Of a stretch of DNA of 64,000 nucleotides, positions 18,001 through 25,666 are shown piece after piece. The position numbers and the translations under genes were made by a program. The DNA lies in the NCBI GenBank assembly GCA_963726715.1, contig CAVSDF010000006.1, positions 248,001 through 312,000 of the forward strand. Direction: 5' to 3'. This stretch comes from CAVSDF01 sp963726715. Lineage in GTDB: Bacteria; Bacteroidota; Rhodothermia; Rhodothermales; BA12. The number at the start of each line of letters is the position of its first letter. Positions within the stretch are counted from its first letter, which is position 1. The notes beneath the pieces are model-generated. The model saw nothing but the letters and a program-made list of their open reading frames with translations, was not told the DNA's origin and did no database searches.

Positions 18001-21000
18001 CGGCCTCGCCACGTGGGAGGAAGGCGTCTACCGCGTGACCACGCGCACGACCGACGCCGACGGGCGCGCCGTGGAGACGGCGCAGACGGTGACGATCACC
18101 GACCGCCGCACCCGCGCGATGCCGCATCCGGCGCTCGTCTGGTCGGCGATGACCGACGGCACCGCCCGCGTCGGCGAGACGGCGACGGTGCTCGTCGGGT
18201 CGAGCGAGCGCGGCGTGCGGGTGCGCGTCGAGATCGAAGTCGACGGGCGCATCGTGCGCACCGAGACACTCGTGCTGAGCGGCGAGAAGCGCCGCATCGA
18301 CGTCCCGATCACCGAGCAGATGCGCGGCGAGAGCGTCGGCGTTCACGTGTCGGCGTGGCGCGCGAACCGTCCGTTCACGACGACGCACACGGTGTCGGTG
18401 GCGAGCGGGCGCGACCTGAAACTGGCGTTCGAGACGTTCCGGAGCCGCCTGCTGCCGGGCGCCGACGAGACGTGGACGCTGCGCGTGAGCGGCGAGGGCG
18501 GCGAGCGCGTGGCCGCCGAAGTCGCCGCCGCGATGTACGACGCCTCGCTCGACGCCATCGCGCCGCACGACTGGGCGTGGGGCCTCTACGGCGGCTCGTG
18601 GCTGCGCCGCGGATGGGGCGGCAGCGGCCCCGGCACCGCGTCGGCGAACGTCCGCTTCGCCTCGCCCGGCATCGACGGCGACGGCGTCGCCTACGAGTCG
18701 CTCGACCGCTTCGGCCTCTTCGAAGCCAACCGCTTCGGGCGCTACTACGCGCGTGCCCCGATGGCGACGGCTGCGCGAGCGACTGGAGGAGCCGTGCAGG
18801 AGGAGTATGCGATGGCAATGGCCGATGGCGCCGCGAACGAGGTCGTGGTTGCGCAAGCCTGCGCCCCTCCGCCCCCGCCGCCGCCCGGCGTCGCGGGCAA
18901 GGTCGAGGGCGACGACGCGGCCGCGCGTGAGGCGCTCGGCGGCGTGCAGGCGCGCCGCAACCTGAGCGAGACCGCCTTCTTCCTCCCGACGCTCCGGCCC
19001 GGCGCCGACGGCACCGTCGCGCTCACCTTCACCGTCCCCGAGGCGCTCACGCGCTGGCGCATCCTCGCCACCGCCCACACGGCCGACCTCCGCACGGCGA
19101 TGCTGCGCGGCGACGCCGTCACGCAGAAGGACCTCATCGTCACGCCCAACATCCCGCGCGTGCTGCGCGAGGGCGACCGGGTGCGCATCAGCGCCCGCCT
19201 CGACAACCGCGCCGGGCGCGCCCTCGCCGGAGAGGCGATGCTGACGCTCCTCGACGCCGCCACGATGCAGCCCGTCGATGCGGCCTACGGCAACGGACGC
19301 AACGTCGCAGCGCTTCGCCATCGCCGCCGATTCGAGCGCCGCGCTCGACTGGGAGATCGTCGTCCCGGACGACGCCGCGACGCGCGGCCCGCTCGTCGCC
19401 CGCATCGTCGCCCGCGCCCCCGGCGCCCCGGCGACGCGGCAGCGCCCCCGCGACCGCCGACGTGTCCGATGGCGAGGAAATCGCCGTGCCGGTGCTCACC
19501 AACCGCGTCCTCGTCACCGAGACGCTCCCGCTCCCGCTGCGCGCCGGGCAGACGCGCATCCTTCACCTTCGAGGAACTGCTCGCCTCGGCCACGCGCAGC
19601 GACGTGCAGCACCACAAGCTGACGCTCGAAATCACCGCCAACCCCGCGTGGCTCGCCGTCCTCGCGCTCCCGAGCCTCGCCGACGAGACCGGCGAGTCGA
19701 CCGACGCCACGTTCGCGCGGCTCTACGCGGGCCTCATCGCCACGCACATCGCCGCGTCGCGACCCGCGCATCCGCGACACGTTCGAGGCGTGGCGCCGCG
19801 CGGGCGCCGAGAGCCTGACCTCGCCGCTCGCGCGCAACGAGGAACTCAAGGCCACCGTCCTCGCCGAGACGCCGTGGGTGCAGCAGGCCGAAGACGAGAC
19901 CGAGCGCCGCGCCCGCATCGCCACGCTCTTCGACCTCAGCCGCACCGCCGCCCTCACCGACCGCGCCCTCGCGCGCCTCGAAGCGGCGCAGCGCGAGGAC
20001 GGCGCGTGGCCGTGGTTCGACGGCGGCCCCGCCGACCGCTTCACCACGCAGGCCATCGTGGCCGGCATCGGACGGATGCAGCGCCTCGGCGTCGCCAGCG
20101 CGACCGGCACCACGGGCGCCGCTGCAAACGCCGACGCGTCGCGCCGCCTCGCCCGCATGGCCGACCGCGCCCTCGCGTGGACGACCGCACAGCTCGCCCG
20201 CGATCTCGACCGCCTCCGCCGCGACAAGGCCGACCTCGAACGCGTCGAGCCGTCGGCGGTGCAGGTCCACGCGCTCTACGCCCGCTCGTTCTTCCTCGGC
20301 GGACGCGTGGCCGAGGACGCCGCCGCGACAGAGGCGACCGCGTTCTACCGGCGCCGCGCGGCGATCTCGTGGCGGGCGTACAACCTGCACCTTCAGGCGC
20401 TCCTCGCGCTCGCCCTCCACCGCGACGCGGCGGCCCCGGCGGCGGAGAAGGCTTCCGTCCGCGCCATCGTCACGTCGGCACGGGAGACCGTCCGGCGCTC
20501 GGACGAACTCGGCTGGTACTGGCCGGTGCTGCGCGGCTGGTCGTGGTTCGAGTCCGGCGTCGGGCCGTCAGGCGGTGATGATCGAGCTCTTCGACGAGGT
20601 CGAGAAAGACGCCGCCGCCGTCGCCGAGATGAAGATCTGGCTCCTGAAGATGAAGCAGGTGCAGGACTGGGAGACCGCGCCCGCCACCGCCGACGCCATC
20701 TACGCCCTCCTGCGCACCGGCGCCGGGACCGGCACTGCCACCGATCTCCTCGCCGACACGCCCGACATCCGCGTCACCGTCGGCGGCGAGACATACTCGA
20801 ACGCCACGTGGGGATCGGCCCGCGAGGCCGGCACCGGCCTCGTGCGCCAGACGTGGAGCCCGCCCGCGATCCGCGCCGAGCAGGGGCGGGTCACGGCCAC
20901 CAACCCCGGACGCAGCATCGCGTGGGGGGCGATGTACTGGCAGTCGTTCCAGAGCGCCGAGCGCGTCGAGGCGAGCGCCTTCTCCGGCGGCCTCGCCAAC

Positions 21001-21423
21001 CCGCTGCGCCTCTCGCAGGAGCTGTTCGCCGAGCGCACGACCGCTGCGGGGCCTCAACTCGTCGCCCTCGCGGACGGCGCCGAGGTGCGCGTCGGCGACG
21101 TGCTCGTCGAGCGGCTCGTGCTGCGCGTCGACCGGGCGATGGAGTACGTCCACCTCAAGGCCCGCCGCCCGTCCGGCTTCGAGCCGACCGAGCAGGTCTC
21201 GCGCTGGCGCACGCAGGACGCGCTCTGGTACTACGAGTCCCCGCGCGACGCCTCGACGGACTACTTCTTCGGCTGGCTGCCGACCGGCACGTACGTCTTC
21301 GAGATGCGCCTGCGCGCCCGCAACGCCGGCGACTTCGCCGGGGCGCTCTCGACGATCCAGTCCGTCTACGCCCCCGAGTTCGCCAGCCACAGCGCGGGCC
21401 ACCGCGTGCGCGTGGTGCGGTGA
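15092..21423 (+). pseudogene. Bacterial alpha-2-macroglobulin (YfaS-like), intact for the first two thirds then five frame changes
   Basis: A restored product of about 2100 aa. A signal peptide (LPGLRAAVLAAALVAALAAPPAAVSQ) starts at the ATG 15092. An N-terminal helical region follows, then MG domains (VYRPGQPVHVKAVLMTTDGR; VQVEEYRRPRFEVTFEPL), then the A2M domain (ETAFFLPTLRPGADGTVALTFTVPEALTRWRILATAHT). Alpha-2-macroglobulins trap proteases in the periplasm. The first frame runs unbroken from 15092 to about 19305. The coding frame then changes near 19305, 19450, 19560, 19768 and 20565, each consistent with one surplus base, before ending at the TGA at 21421-21423. All intervening segments are conserved (DGEEIAVPVLTNRVLVTETL, ASFTFEELLASATRS, AAQREDGAWPWFDGG). 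The thioester CxEQ motif is absent: the matching place reads GESTDATF. Errors in the consensus or recent decay both fit. Confidence 0.85.
20575..21423 (+). CDS. C-terminal fragment of the frame-broken alpha-2-macroglobulin
   Basis: As written, the last intact stretch of this gene is an open frame of 282 aa starting MMIELFDEVEKDAAAVAEMKIWLLKMKQVQDWETAPATADAIYALL. It covers the end of the thioester-type helical domain and the receptor-binding-like C-terminal domain (WYYESPRDASTDYFFGWLPTGTYVFEMRLRARNAGDFAGALSTIQSVYAPEFASHS), which is the conserved bacterial A2M end. It has no signal peptide and no independent promoter that I can see. It is therefore part of the larger gene, not a separate one. 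Confidence 0.7.
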   Translation: MMIELFDEVEKDAAAVAEMKIWLLKMKQVQDWETAPATADAIYALLRTGAGTGTATDLLADTPDIRVTVGGETYSNATWGSAREAGTGLVRQTWSPPAIRAEQGRVTATNPGRSIAWGAMYWQSFQSAERVEASAFSGGLANPLRLSQELFAERTTAAGPQLVALADGAEVRVGDVLVERLVLRVDRAMEYVHLKARRPSGFEPTEQVSRWRTQDALWYYESPRDASTDYFFGWLPTGTYVFEMRLRARNAGDFAGALSTIQSVYAPEFASHSAGHRVRVVR

Positions 21424-21628
21424 CGTTTGGACGACGGACGGCCGACGACGGGTGCCCTCACAGGTCCCGTGGCACCGGCGCCGCGCCGTAACCGCACCGT
21501 CCCAACCGGTGCGTGTTCGCCGAACGCCATCGTTGCACATACAAGAAACACAGCCGTTTGGGGGGTTGTAGCGAAAGACAGCCGCCGTTCGCTGCGGCTC
21601 CGTTCCCTTTCGCATCCGATGTACCCCC

Positions 21629-22270
21629 ATGCGCCACACGCTCCTCGCGCTCGCCGTTCTGGCCACGCCCCTCGTCCCCACGGTCGCCTTCGCGCAGACC
21701 GCCGATCCCACGACCGCGCCGGTCATGGCGACGCCGATGCAGGTCGTCGAAGTGCCCGTCTCTGAGGCGCCCGCGCCCACGCAGTCGCTCGCCGAGATCG
21801 TGACGACCGACACGACGTTCTCGATCCTCGCCACGGCGCTCCGGCAGACGAACCTGCTCGCGTCGCTCGAATCGGGCGAGTTCACCCTCCTCGCGCCGAC
21901 CAACGACGCCTTCCGCGCCCTCCCCAACTACCCGGCGATCCTGGAGCCTGCGAGCGCCCGCGCGCTCTACAGCGTGCTGATGGCGCACGTCGTGCCCGGC
22001 ACGTACCTCGGCGTCCACCTGCCGCAGATGACCGCCCTCCGCACGTGGGCCGGCACCGACCTGCCGGTCGTGACGATGCCCGTCGCCGATACGGGCGCGG
22101 CGATGGCGATGGAAACCGCGACCGACAGCACGACCGCTGCCGTCGAGGCGGCCACGCCCAAGACCGTCAGCACCGTCGGCGGCGCCGACATCGTGCGGGC
22201 CGATGTGATGGCGACCAACGGCGTCTTGCATGCCCTCGGCCGCATCGTGACCGTGCCGGAGGCGCAGTAA
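21629..22270 (+). CDS. Secreted fasciclin (FAS1) domain protein
   Basis: A 213-aa protein with a signal peptide (LLALAVLATPLVPTVAFAQ) and one FAS1 domain from about residue 50 to the end: SLAEIVTTDTTFSILATALRQTNLLASLESGEFTLLAPTNDAFRALP (H1 region), then VVPGTYLGVHLPQM and the closing VRADVMATNGVLHALGRIVTVPE. FAS1 domains mediate adhesion or ligand binding at the cell surface. An Ala/Thr-rich insert of about 30 residues (ADTGAAMAMETATDSTTAAVEAATPKTV) interrupts the second half of the domain, which is unusual. The ATG at 21629 precedes the signal. A clear terminator follows. A second FAS1 gene lies 0.9 kb downstream. Confidence 0.9.
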   Translation: MRHTLLALAVLATPLVPTVAFAQTADPTTAPVMATPMQVVEVPVSEAPAPTQSLAEIVTTDTTFSILATALRQTNLLASLESGEFTLLAPTNDAFRALPNYPAILEPASARALYSVLMAHVVPGTYLGVHLPQMTALRTWAGTDLPVVTMPVADTGAAMAMETATDSTTAAVEAATPKTVSTVGGADIVRADVMATNGVLHALGRIVTVPEAQ

Positions 22271-22304
22271 GCGCGCCGCATCGGCTTTCCGAATCCCGGT
22301 TTTT

Positions 22305-22344
22305 CGCGGGGGCTTGCCTGAGGGCAGGCCCCCGCGTTTGTTTG
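22305..22344 (+). terminator. Strong terminator hairpin after the first fasciclin gene
   Basis: The stem GCGGGGGC / GCCCCCGC extends inward (TTGCC / GGCAG region with one mismatch) around a TGAG loop and is followed by GTTTGTTT. This is the clearest intrinsic terminator in the window. Confidence 0.75.
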
Positions 22345-22368
22345 GGGCGATCCTTCGCCCCGCCGCCC

Positions 22369-23061
22369 GTGCCCGACTCCGCGCCTTCTTCGCCTGCCGT
22401 GCCCGAGGGCTTCGTCCCGCTCGACTTCGAGCGCCTGCCGCCTGGCGAGATGCAGCGCCGCGCCCGCGCCGCCTATGAGCGGCTGAACCGGCGCCGGACG
22501 ATCCGCCAGTTCGCGCCCGACGCCATCCCCGACGGCGTCGTCGAGGACGCGATCCGCGCGGCCGGGACGGCGCCGAGCGGGGCGCACCAGCAGCCGTGGC
22601 ACTTCGTCGTCGTGCGCGACGCCGTGCTCAAGCACCGGATTCGCGAGGCCGCCGAGGCCGAGGAGCGCGCCTTCTACGGCGGACGGGCGCCGCGCGCGTG
22701 GCTCGACGCCCTCGCACCCTTCGCCACCGACGCCGACAAGCCGTTTCTCGACATCGCCCCCTGCCTGATCGCCGTCTTCGCCCAGCCCTTCCACGTGGGC
22801 GCCGACGGCGAGCGCGTCAAGCACTACTACGCGACCGAGTCGGTGGGGATTGCCGTCGGGATGCTGCTCGCAGCGCTCCACGAGGCGGGCCTCGCCACGC
22901 TCACGCACACGCCGAGTCCGATGGGATTCCTCGGTGAGGCGCTCGGACGACCCGCCCACGAGCGCGCGTTCGTGCTCGTCGTCGCCGGATTGCCTGCCGA
23001 TGGCGCCGTCGTGCCGGACCTCGCGCGGCGCGGCCTCGATGAGATCGCCACGTTCCGGTAA
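22369..23061 (+). CDS. Nitroreductase-family flavoprotein, iodotyrosine-deiodinase-like
   Basis: A 230-aa protein. The FMN-binding start RRTIRQFAPDAIPDGVVEDAIRAAGTAPSGAHQQPWHFVVVRD is that of nitroreductases of the iodotyrosine deiodinase (IYD) branch. The second half YYATESVGIAVGMLLAALHEAGLATLTHTPSPMGFLGEALGRPAHERAFVLVVAGLPA also matches that branch closely. IYD-type enzymes use FMN to remove halogen reductively from halotyrosines; bacterial homologues are known in marine Bacteroidota. The substrate here is inferred from family only. A GTG at 22369 gives VPDSAPSSPAVPEGF; no better start follows before the conserved region. It starts 25 bases after a terminator and lies between two fasciclin genes. 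Confidence 0.85.
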   Translation: MPDSAPSSPAVPEGFVPLDFERLPPGEMQRRARAAYERLNRRRTIRQFAPDAIPDGVVEDAIRAAGTAPSGAHQQPWHFVVVRDAVLKHRIREAAEAEERAFYGGRAPRAWLDALAPFATDADKPFLDIAPCLIAVFAQPFHVGADGERVKHYYATESVGIAVGMLLAALHEAGLATLTHTPSPMGFLGEALGRPAHERAFVLVVAGLPADGAVVPDLARRGLDEIATFR

Positions 23062-23171
23062 CCGCGCGCAGGCGTTGCACGAGCGTCGCAGCGCGTGGAA
23101 ACGGCGCCGGTGGCAGGCGTGGTAGGACTACCTGTCGTTCCAACGTCCCCCCTCTCCTCTCGACCCACTCG

Positions 23172-23909
23172 ATGAAAAAGCTTCTCCTCGCAGCGTTTCT
23201 GCTGCCGCTCTTCGCCACCGTCTCCGCGACCGATGCAGACGCGCAGACGCGCTCGCGCTACCCCGTCATGAGCGACGCCATGGGCAAGCGCTACGTGATG
23301 CTGCCGATCAACCGCGACGGCGACCTGCGCAAGATCTACCTCGACATGCGCAACTGCGCGCAACTCACCGACCGCGCCACGTGCGAGCGGATGGGCATGA
23401 CGCCGCCGCCGCGCCCGACCGACACGACACCGACGAACGCCGTCGCCCCGCCGACCGCGGCCCCGGCGCCGCGCACCGTCGTCAGCGTGGCGATGGGCGA
23501 CCCGCGCTTCTCGACGCTCGTCGCCGCGATCCAGGCCGCGGGCCTCGCCGAGACGCTCATGACGGGCGGACCGTACACCGTCTTCGCGCCGACGAACGAG
23601 GCCTTCGCCGAACTCAACCAGGGCACGCTCCGTGAGATCATGGCCGACCGCGGGCGCCTGCAGTCGCTCCTGAAGCGCCACGTCCTCTCGGGCCGCTACG
23701 ACGCGCGCACCCTCCGCGGCCGCGCCTCGGCGATGTCGGGCCACCTCGAGCAGTCGATGTCCGGACCGCTCACCACCTCTGACGGCGAGACCGGCTACGT
23801 GATCGGCGGCTCGCCCGTCATCATCACCGACATCGACGGTGGCAACGGCATCATCCACGTCGTCAACCGCGTCATCGTGCCGCCCTCGGAGCCGAATCTC
23901 CGCCGCTAA
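23172..23909 (+). CDS. Secreted fasciclin (FAS1) domain protein with N-terminal extension
   Basis: A 245-aa protein with a signal peptide (MKKLLLAAFLLPLFATVSATDADAQ). A region of about 50 residues with two Cys (MRNCAQLTDRATCERMGM) comes next, then a Pro/Thr linker. A FAS1 domain spans about 105-240: VVSVAMGDPRFSTLVAAIQAAGLAETLMTGGPYTVFAPTNEAFAELNQGTLREIM, LKRHVLSGRYDARTL, and the closing VIITDIDGGNGIIHVVNRVIVPP. It is a probable surface or periplasmic adhesion/binding protein. It is a tandem paralogue of the FAS1 gene at 21629, but without the internal insert. A terminator hairpin follows the stop. Confidence 0.9.
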   Translation: MKKLLLAAFLLPLFATVSATDADAQTRSRYPVMSDAMGKRYVMLPINRDGDLRKIYLDMRNCAQLTDRATCERMGMTPPPRPTDTTPTNAVAPPTAAPAPRTVVSVAMGDPRFSTLVAAIQAAGLAETLMTGGPYTVFAPTNEAFAELNQGTLREIMADRGRLQSLLKRHVLSGRYDARTLRGRASAMSGHLEQSMSGPLTTSDGETGYVIGGSPVIITDIDGGNGIIHVVNRVIVPPSEPNLRR

Positions 23910-23962
23910 GGTCCGGCGCCGCTGATCCGTCACGGCGGATCGCGCGCACCACGCATAGCTTT

Positions 23963-24004
23963 CGGGCAGGCTCTCCACGACGGAGGGCCTGCCCGTTTCG
24001 CGTT
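23963..24004 (+). terminator. Terminator hairpin after the second fasciclin gene
   Basis: CGGGCAGGC (23963-23971) pairs with GCCTGCCCG (23987-23995), and an inner CTCC/GGAG pairing extends the stem; TTTCGCGTTT follows. Confidence 0.65.
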
Positions 24005-24016
24005 TCGCCGCCTCCG

Positions 24017-24370
24017 ATGCCCATCCTGCCGCCCGATCCCGACGACGCGCCGCCGGATTTCGCGGCCCGCGTGTGCGCGCTCGTCGAGGCGATCCCGCAC
24101 GGAAAGGTGAGCACCTACGGGCGCATCGCAGCGGCGGCGGGAAGTCCGCGCGCCTCCCGAACCGTCGGGTGGATTCTGCACGGGGGCGTGTCGAGCGGGC
24201 TGCCGTGCCACCGCGTCGTCAACCGCGTCGGCGCGCTGAGCGGGGCGCGGCATTTCGAGACGCCGTTTGCGATGGAAGAGCGCCTGCGCGGCGAAGGCGT
24301 CACGTTCGACGACGACGGGCGGGTCCGCCTCGACCGCCACCTGTGGGAAGTAGTTGACAGTTGGTTGTGA
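24017..24370 (+). CDS. Short MGMT-family protein (6-O-methylguanine-DNA methyltransferase, C-terminal domain only)
   Basis: A 117-aa protein consisting only of the DNA-binding/active-site domain of alkylguanine transferases: FAARVCALVEAIPHGKVSTYGRIAAAAGSPRASRTVGWILHGG, then LPCHRVVNRVGALSGA. The PCHRV pentapeptide carries the acceptor Cys, so this is not an ATL protein, which would have Trp there. It lacks the N-terminal domain of Ogt/Ada. Proteins of this short type are widespread in Bacteroidota. The last codons (VVDSWL, stop) lie inside a GT-rich inverted-repeat arm beginning at about 24353, so the C-terminal end appears repeat-derived. Confidence 0.88.
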   Translation: MPILPPDPDDAPPDFAARVCALVEAIPHGKVSTYGRIAAAAGSPRASRTVGWILHGGVSSGLPCHRVVNRVGALSGARHFETPFAMEERLRGEGVTFDDDGRVRLDRHLWEVVDSWL

Positions 24371-24562
24371 GTTGTTGGTGGATGGGCGTTGTGGGTGGGG
24401 CAGAGTGCAGGGGCGATGGGGTGGAGGCCACCTGTCCGGTGCGGGGACCAGACAGGTGGCCTGATCCACACGCCATGCCCGCGCCCCGTTCGCGCCGACC
24501 ATCGCAGCGGGCACCACTCCCTCCACCAACAACCAACGACAAACCAGCCACGACAAACGGCC
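24353..24562. repeat. Inverted-repeat element (about 210 bp) with GT-rich/CA-rich arms around a two-box palindrome
   Basis: The left arm, about 24353-24400 (GTTGACAGTTGGTTGTGAGT...), is matched imperfectly by the right arm, about 24512-24549 (...CTCCACCAACAACCAACGAC). The centre holds the ACCTGnCAGGT double box (24426-24461). It overlaps the stop of the MGMT-type gene and ends shortly before the promoter of the LacI gene. It has no coding capacity. The overall plan matches the element at 3600-3793. Confidence 0.5.
24426..24461. repeat. Two-box ACCTGnCAGGT element, copy B
   Basis: ACCTGTCCGGT (24430-24440) and ACCAGACAGGT (24447-24457) have centres 17 bases apart within a 15-bp stem carrying one mismatch. 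Confidence 0.6.
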
Positions 24563-24589
24563 GCACGAAAGAATGCATCCGGTTGCCCC

Positions 24590-24618
24590 TTGACGCCGTG
24601 GCAACGCGGTGGTAACAT
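24590..24618 (+). promoter_or_regulatory. Sigma-70-like promoter of the LacI-type regulator
   Basis: TTGACG at 24590-24595, a 17-base spacer, then TAACAT at 24613-24618. The operator palindrome begins 6 bases downstream, where the transcription start would fall, which fits steric repression. Confidence 0.55.
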
Positions 24619-24623
24619 GGGTC

Positions 24624-24637
24624 TGTAAGCGCTTACA
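24624..24637. promoter_or_regulatory. LacI/GalR-family operator
   Basis: TGTAAGCGCTTACA is a perfect 14-bp palindrome with the central CG typical of LacI/GalR/CcpA operators. It lies 13 bases before the regulator's ATG and just downstream of the promoter, implying autoregulation and probably control of the downstream glucan genes. Confidence 0.85.
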
Positions 24638-24650
24638 CACCTGCCGCTCC

Positions 24651-25649
24651 ATGAGCGTGACCATCTACGACATCGCTGCCGAGGCCGAGGTCTCGATCGC
24701 CACCGTCTCGCGCGTCTTCAACGACAGCCCGCGGGTCTCGGAGGCGACGCGCGCGCGTGTCCAGATCGTCGCGCACCGGATGGGCTACCACCCGCACGCA
24801 ATGGCGCAGGGCCTCGCGCGGCGCGCCACCGGCCTCGTCTCGGCGGTCATCCCGGTGCTCACCAACTACTTCTACATGGAGGTGCTGCGCGGCATTCAGG
24901 ACGCCCTCTCGACGCGCGGCCTCGACCTGATCGTCTACACGGCGCCGACGCCGGAAGAGGTCGAGGAGCAGCTCCGCCGCGCTCTCCAGCGCGGACGCGC
25001 CGAGGGTCTGCTCGTGCTCTCGACGCCCATCGACGACGAGCGCGCGCTCCAGCTCCAGAAGAGCCGCCAGCCCGTCGCCCTCGTCGACAGTGCGCATCCG
25101 GCGTTCGACTCGTTCGTCGTCGACAACGAGAGCGGGGCGTACCTCGCCACGCGGCACCTGATCGAGCGCGGGATGCGCCACATCGTGCACCTGACCGTCT
25201 TCCCCGAGCCGCCGCCCGCCGTCGAGCGGCGCCGCGGCTACGAGCGCGCGATGAAAGAGGCCGGATTGCCGGTCCACCTCGCCGCGTCGGAGCGCCGTCC
25301 GTATGGCTTCACCGAGGAGGCGGGCCACGACGTGACCCGGCGCCTGATCGAGGACGGCGGGCCGCTCCCCGATGCCCTCTTCGCCGCCTCCGACGTGCAG
25401 GCCCTCGGCGCGCTCCTCGCCCTGCAAGAGGCCGGAATCGACGTGCCGGGGCAGATCGCCATCGTCGGTTTCGACGACATCAAGGTGGCCGCCTACGCCC
25501 GTCTGACCACCGTGCGGCAGCCGATGCACGCGATGGGCGAGCAGGCGGCGCTGCGGCTCCTCGACCGCCTCGACGACCCCACGCTCGCGCCGGACGTCCG
25601 CTGCTTCGCGCCCCAACTGATCGTCCGCGCCACCTCGCCCTCCACCTGA
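24651..25649 (+). CDS. LacI/GalR-family transcriptional regulator of the glucan locus
   Basis: A 332-aa protein. An N-terminal HTH (VTIYDIAAEAEVSIATVSRVFNDSPRVSEATRARVQIVAHRMGYHPHAMAQGLA) with hinge helix is followed by a periplasmic-binding-protein-like sensor domain (VSAVIPVLTNYFYMEVLRGIQDALS; LLVLSTPIDDE; HLIERGMRHIVHL; ALFAASDVQALGALLALQEAGIDVPGQIAIVGFDDIKVAAYARLTTVRQP). It would bind a sugar effector and release the operator at 24624. The ATG at 24651 lies just after the operator; an upstream in-frame ATG at 24609 lies within the promoter and is rejected. It heads the glucan-utilisation cluster, so maltose or a maltodextrin is the likely effector (inference). Confidence 0.94.
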   Translation: MSVTIYDIAAEAEVSIATVSRVFNDSPRVSEATRARVQIVAHRMGYHPHAMAQGLARRATGLVSAVIPVLTNYFYMEVLRGIQDALSTRGLDLIVYTAPTPEEVEEQLRRALQRGRAEGLLVLSTPIDDERALQLQKSRQPVALVDSAHPAFDSFVVDNESGAYLATRHLIERGMRHIVHLTVFPEPPPAVERRRGYERAMKEAGLPVHLAASERRPYGFTEEAGHDVTRRLIEDGGPLPDALFAASDVQALGALLALQEAGIDVPGQIAIVGFDDIKVAAYARLTTVRQPMHAMGEQAALRLLDRLDDPTLAPDVRCFAPQLIVRATSPST

Positions 25650-25666
25650 CGTCCCGTTCCTCCGCC

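Noticed and set aside
14287..18930. Plus-strand open frame of about 1550 codons overlapping the macroglobulin gene
   Set aside because: Out of frame with clear domains; Arg-rich composition typical of a shifted frame.
12404..19405. Minus-strand open frame of more than 2300 codons opposite the transglycosylase and macroglobulin genes
   Set aside because: It is the mirror of two well-supported plus-strand genes; its product is Arg/Gly/Ala-rich with no family motif. High GC makes antisense stop codons rare.
19300..20580. Programmed ribosomal frameshifting as the cause of the broken frames
   Set aside because: Five successive shifts without slippery sequences or pseudoknots at each site, with similar disruptions in unrelated genes at 6.9-8.2 kb, make this implausible.
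23956..23963. TAGCTTTC as a promoter box for the MGMT-type gene
   Set aside because: It overlaps the base of the terminator hairpin at 23963-24004, so initiation there would place the hairpin in the new leader; the match is also imperfect.
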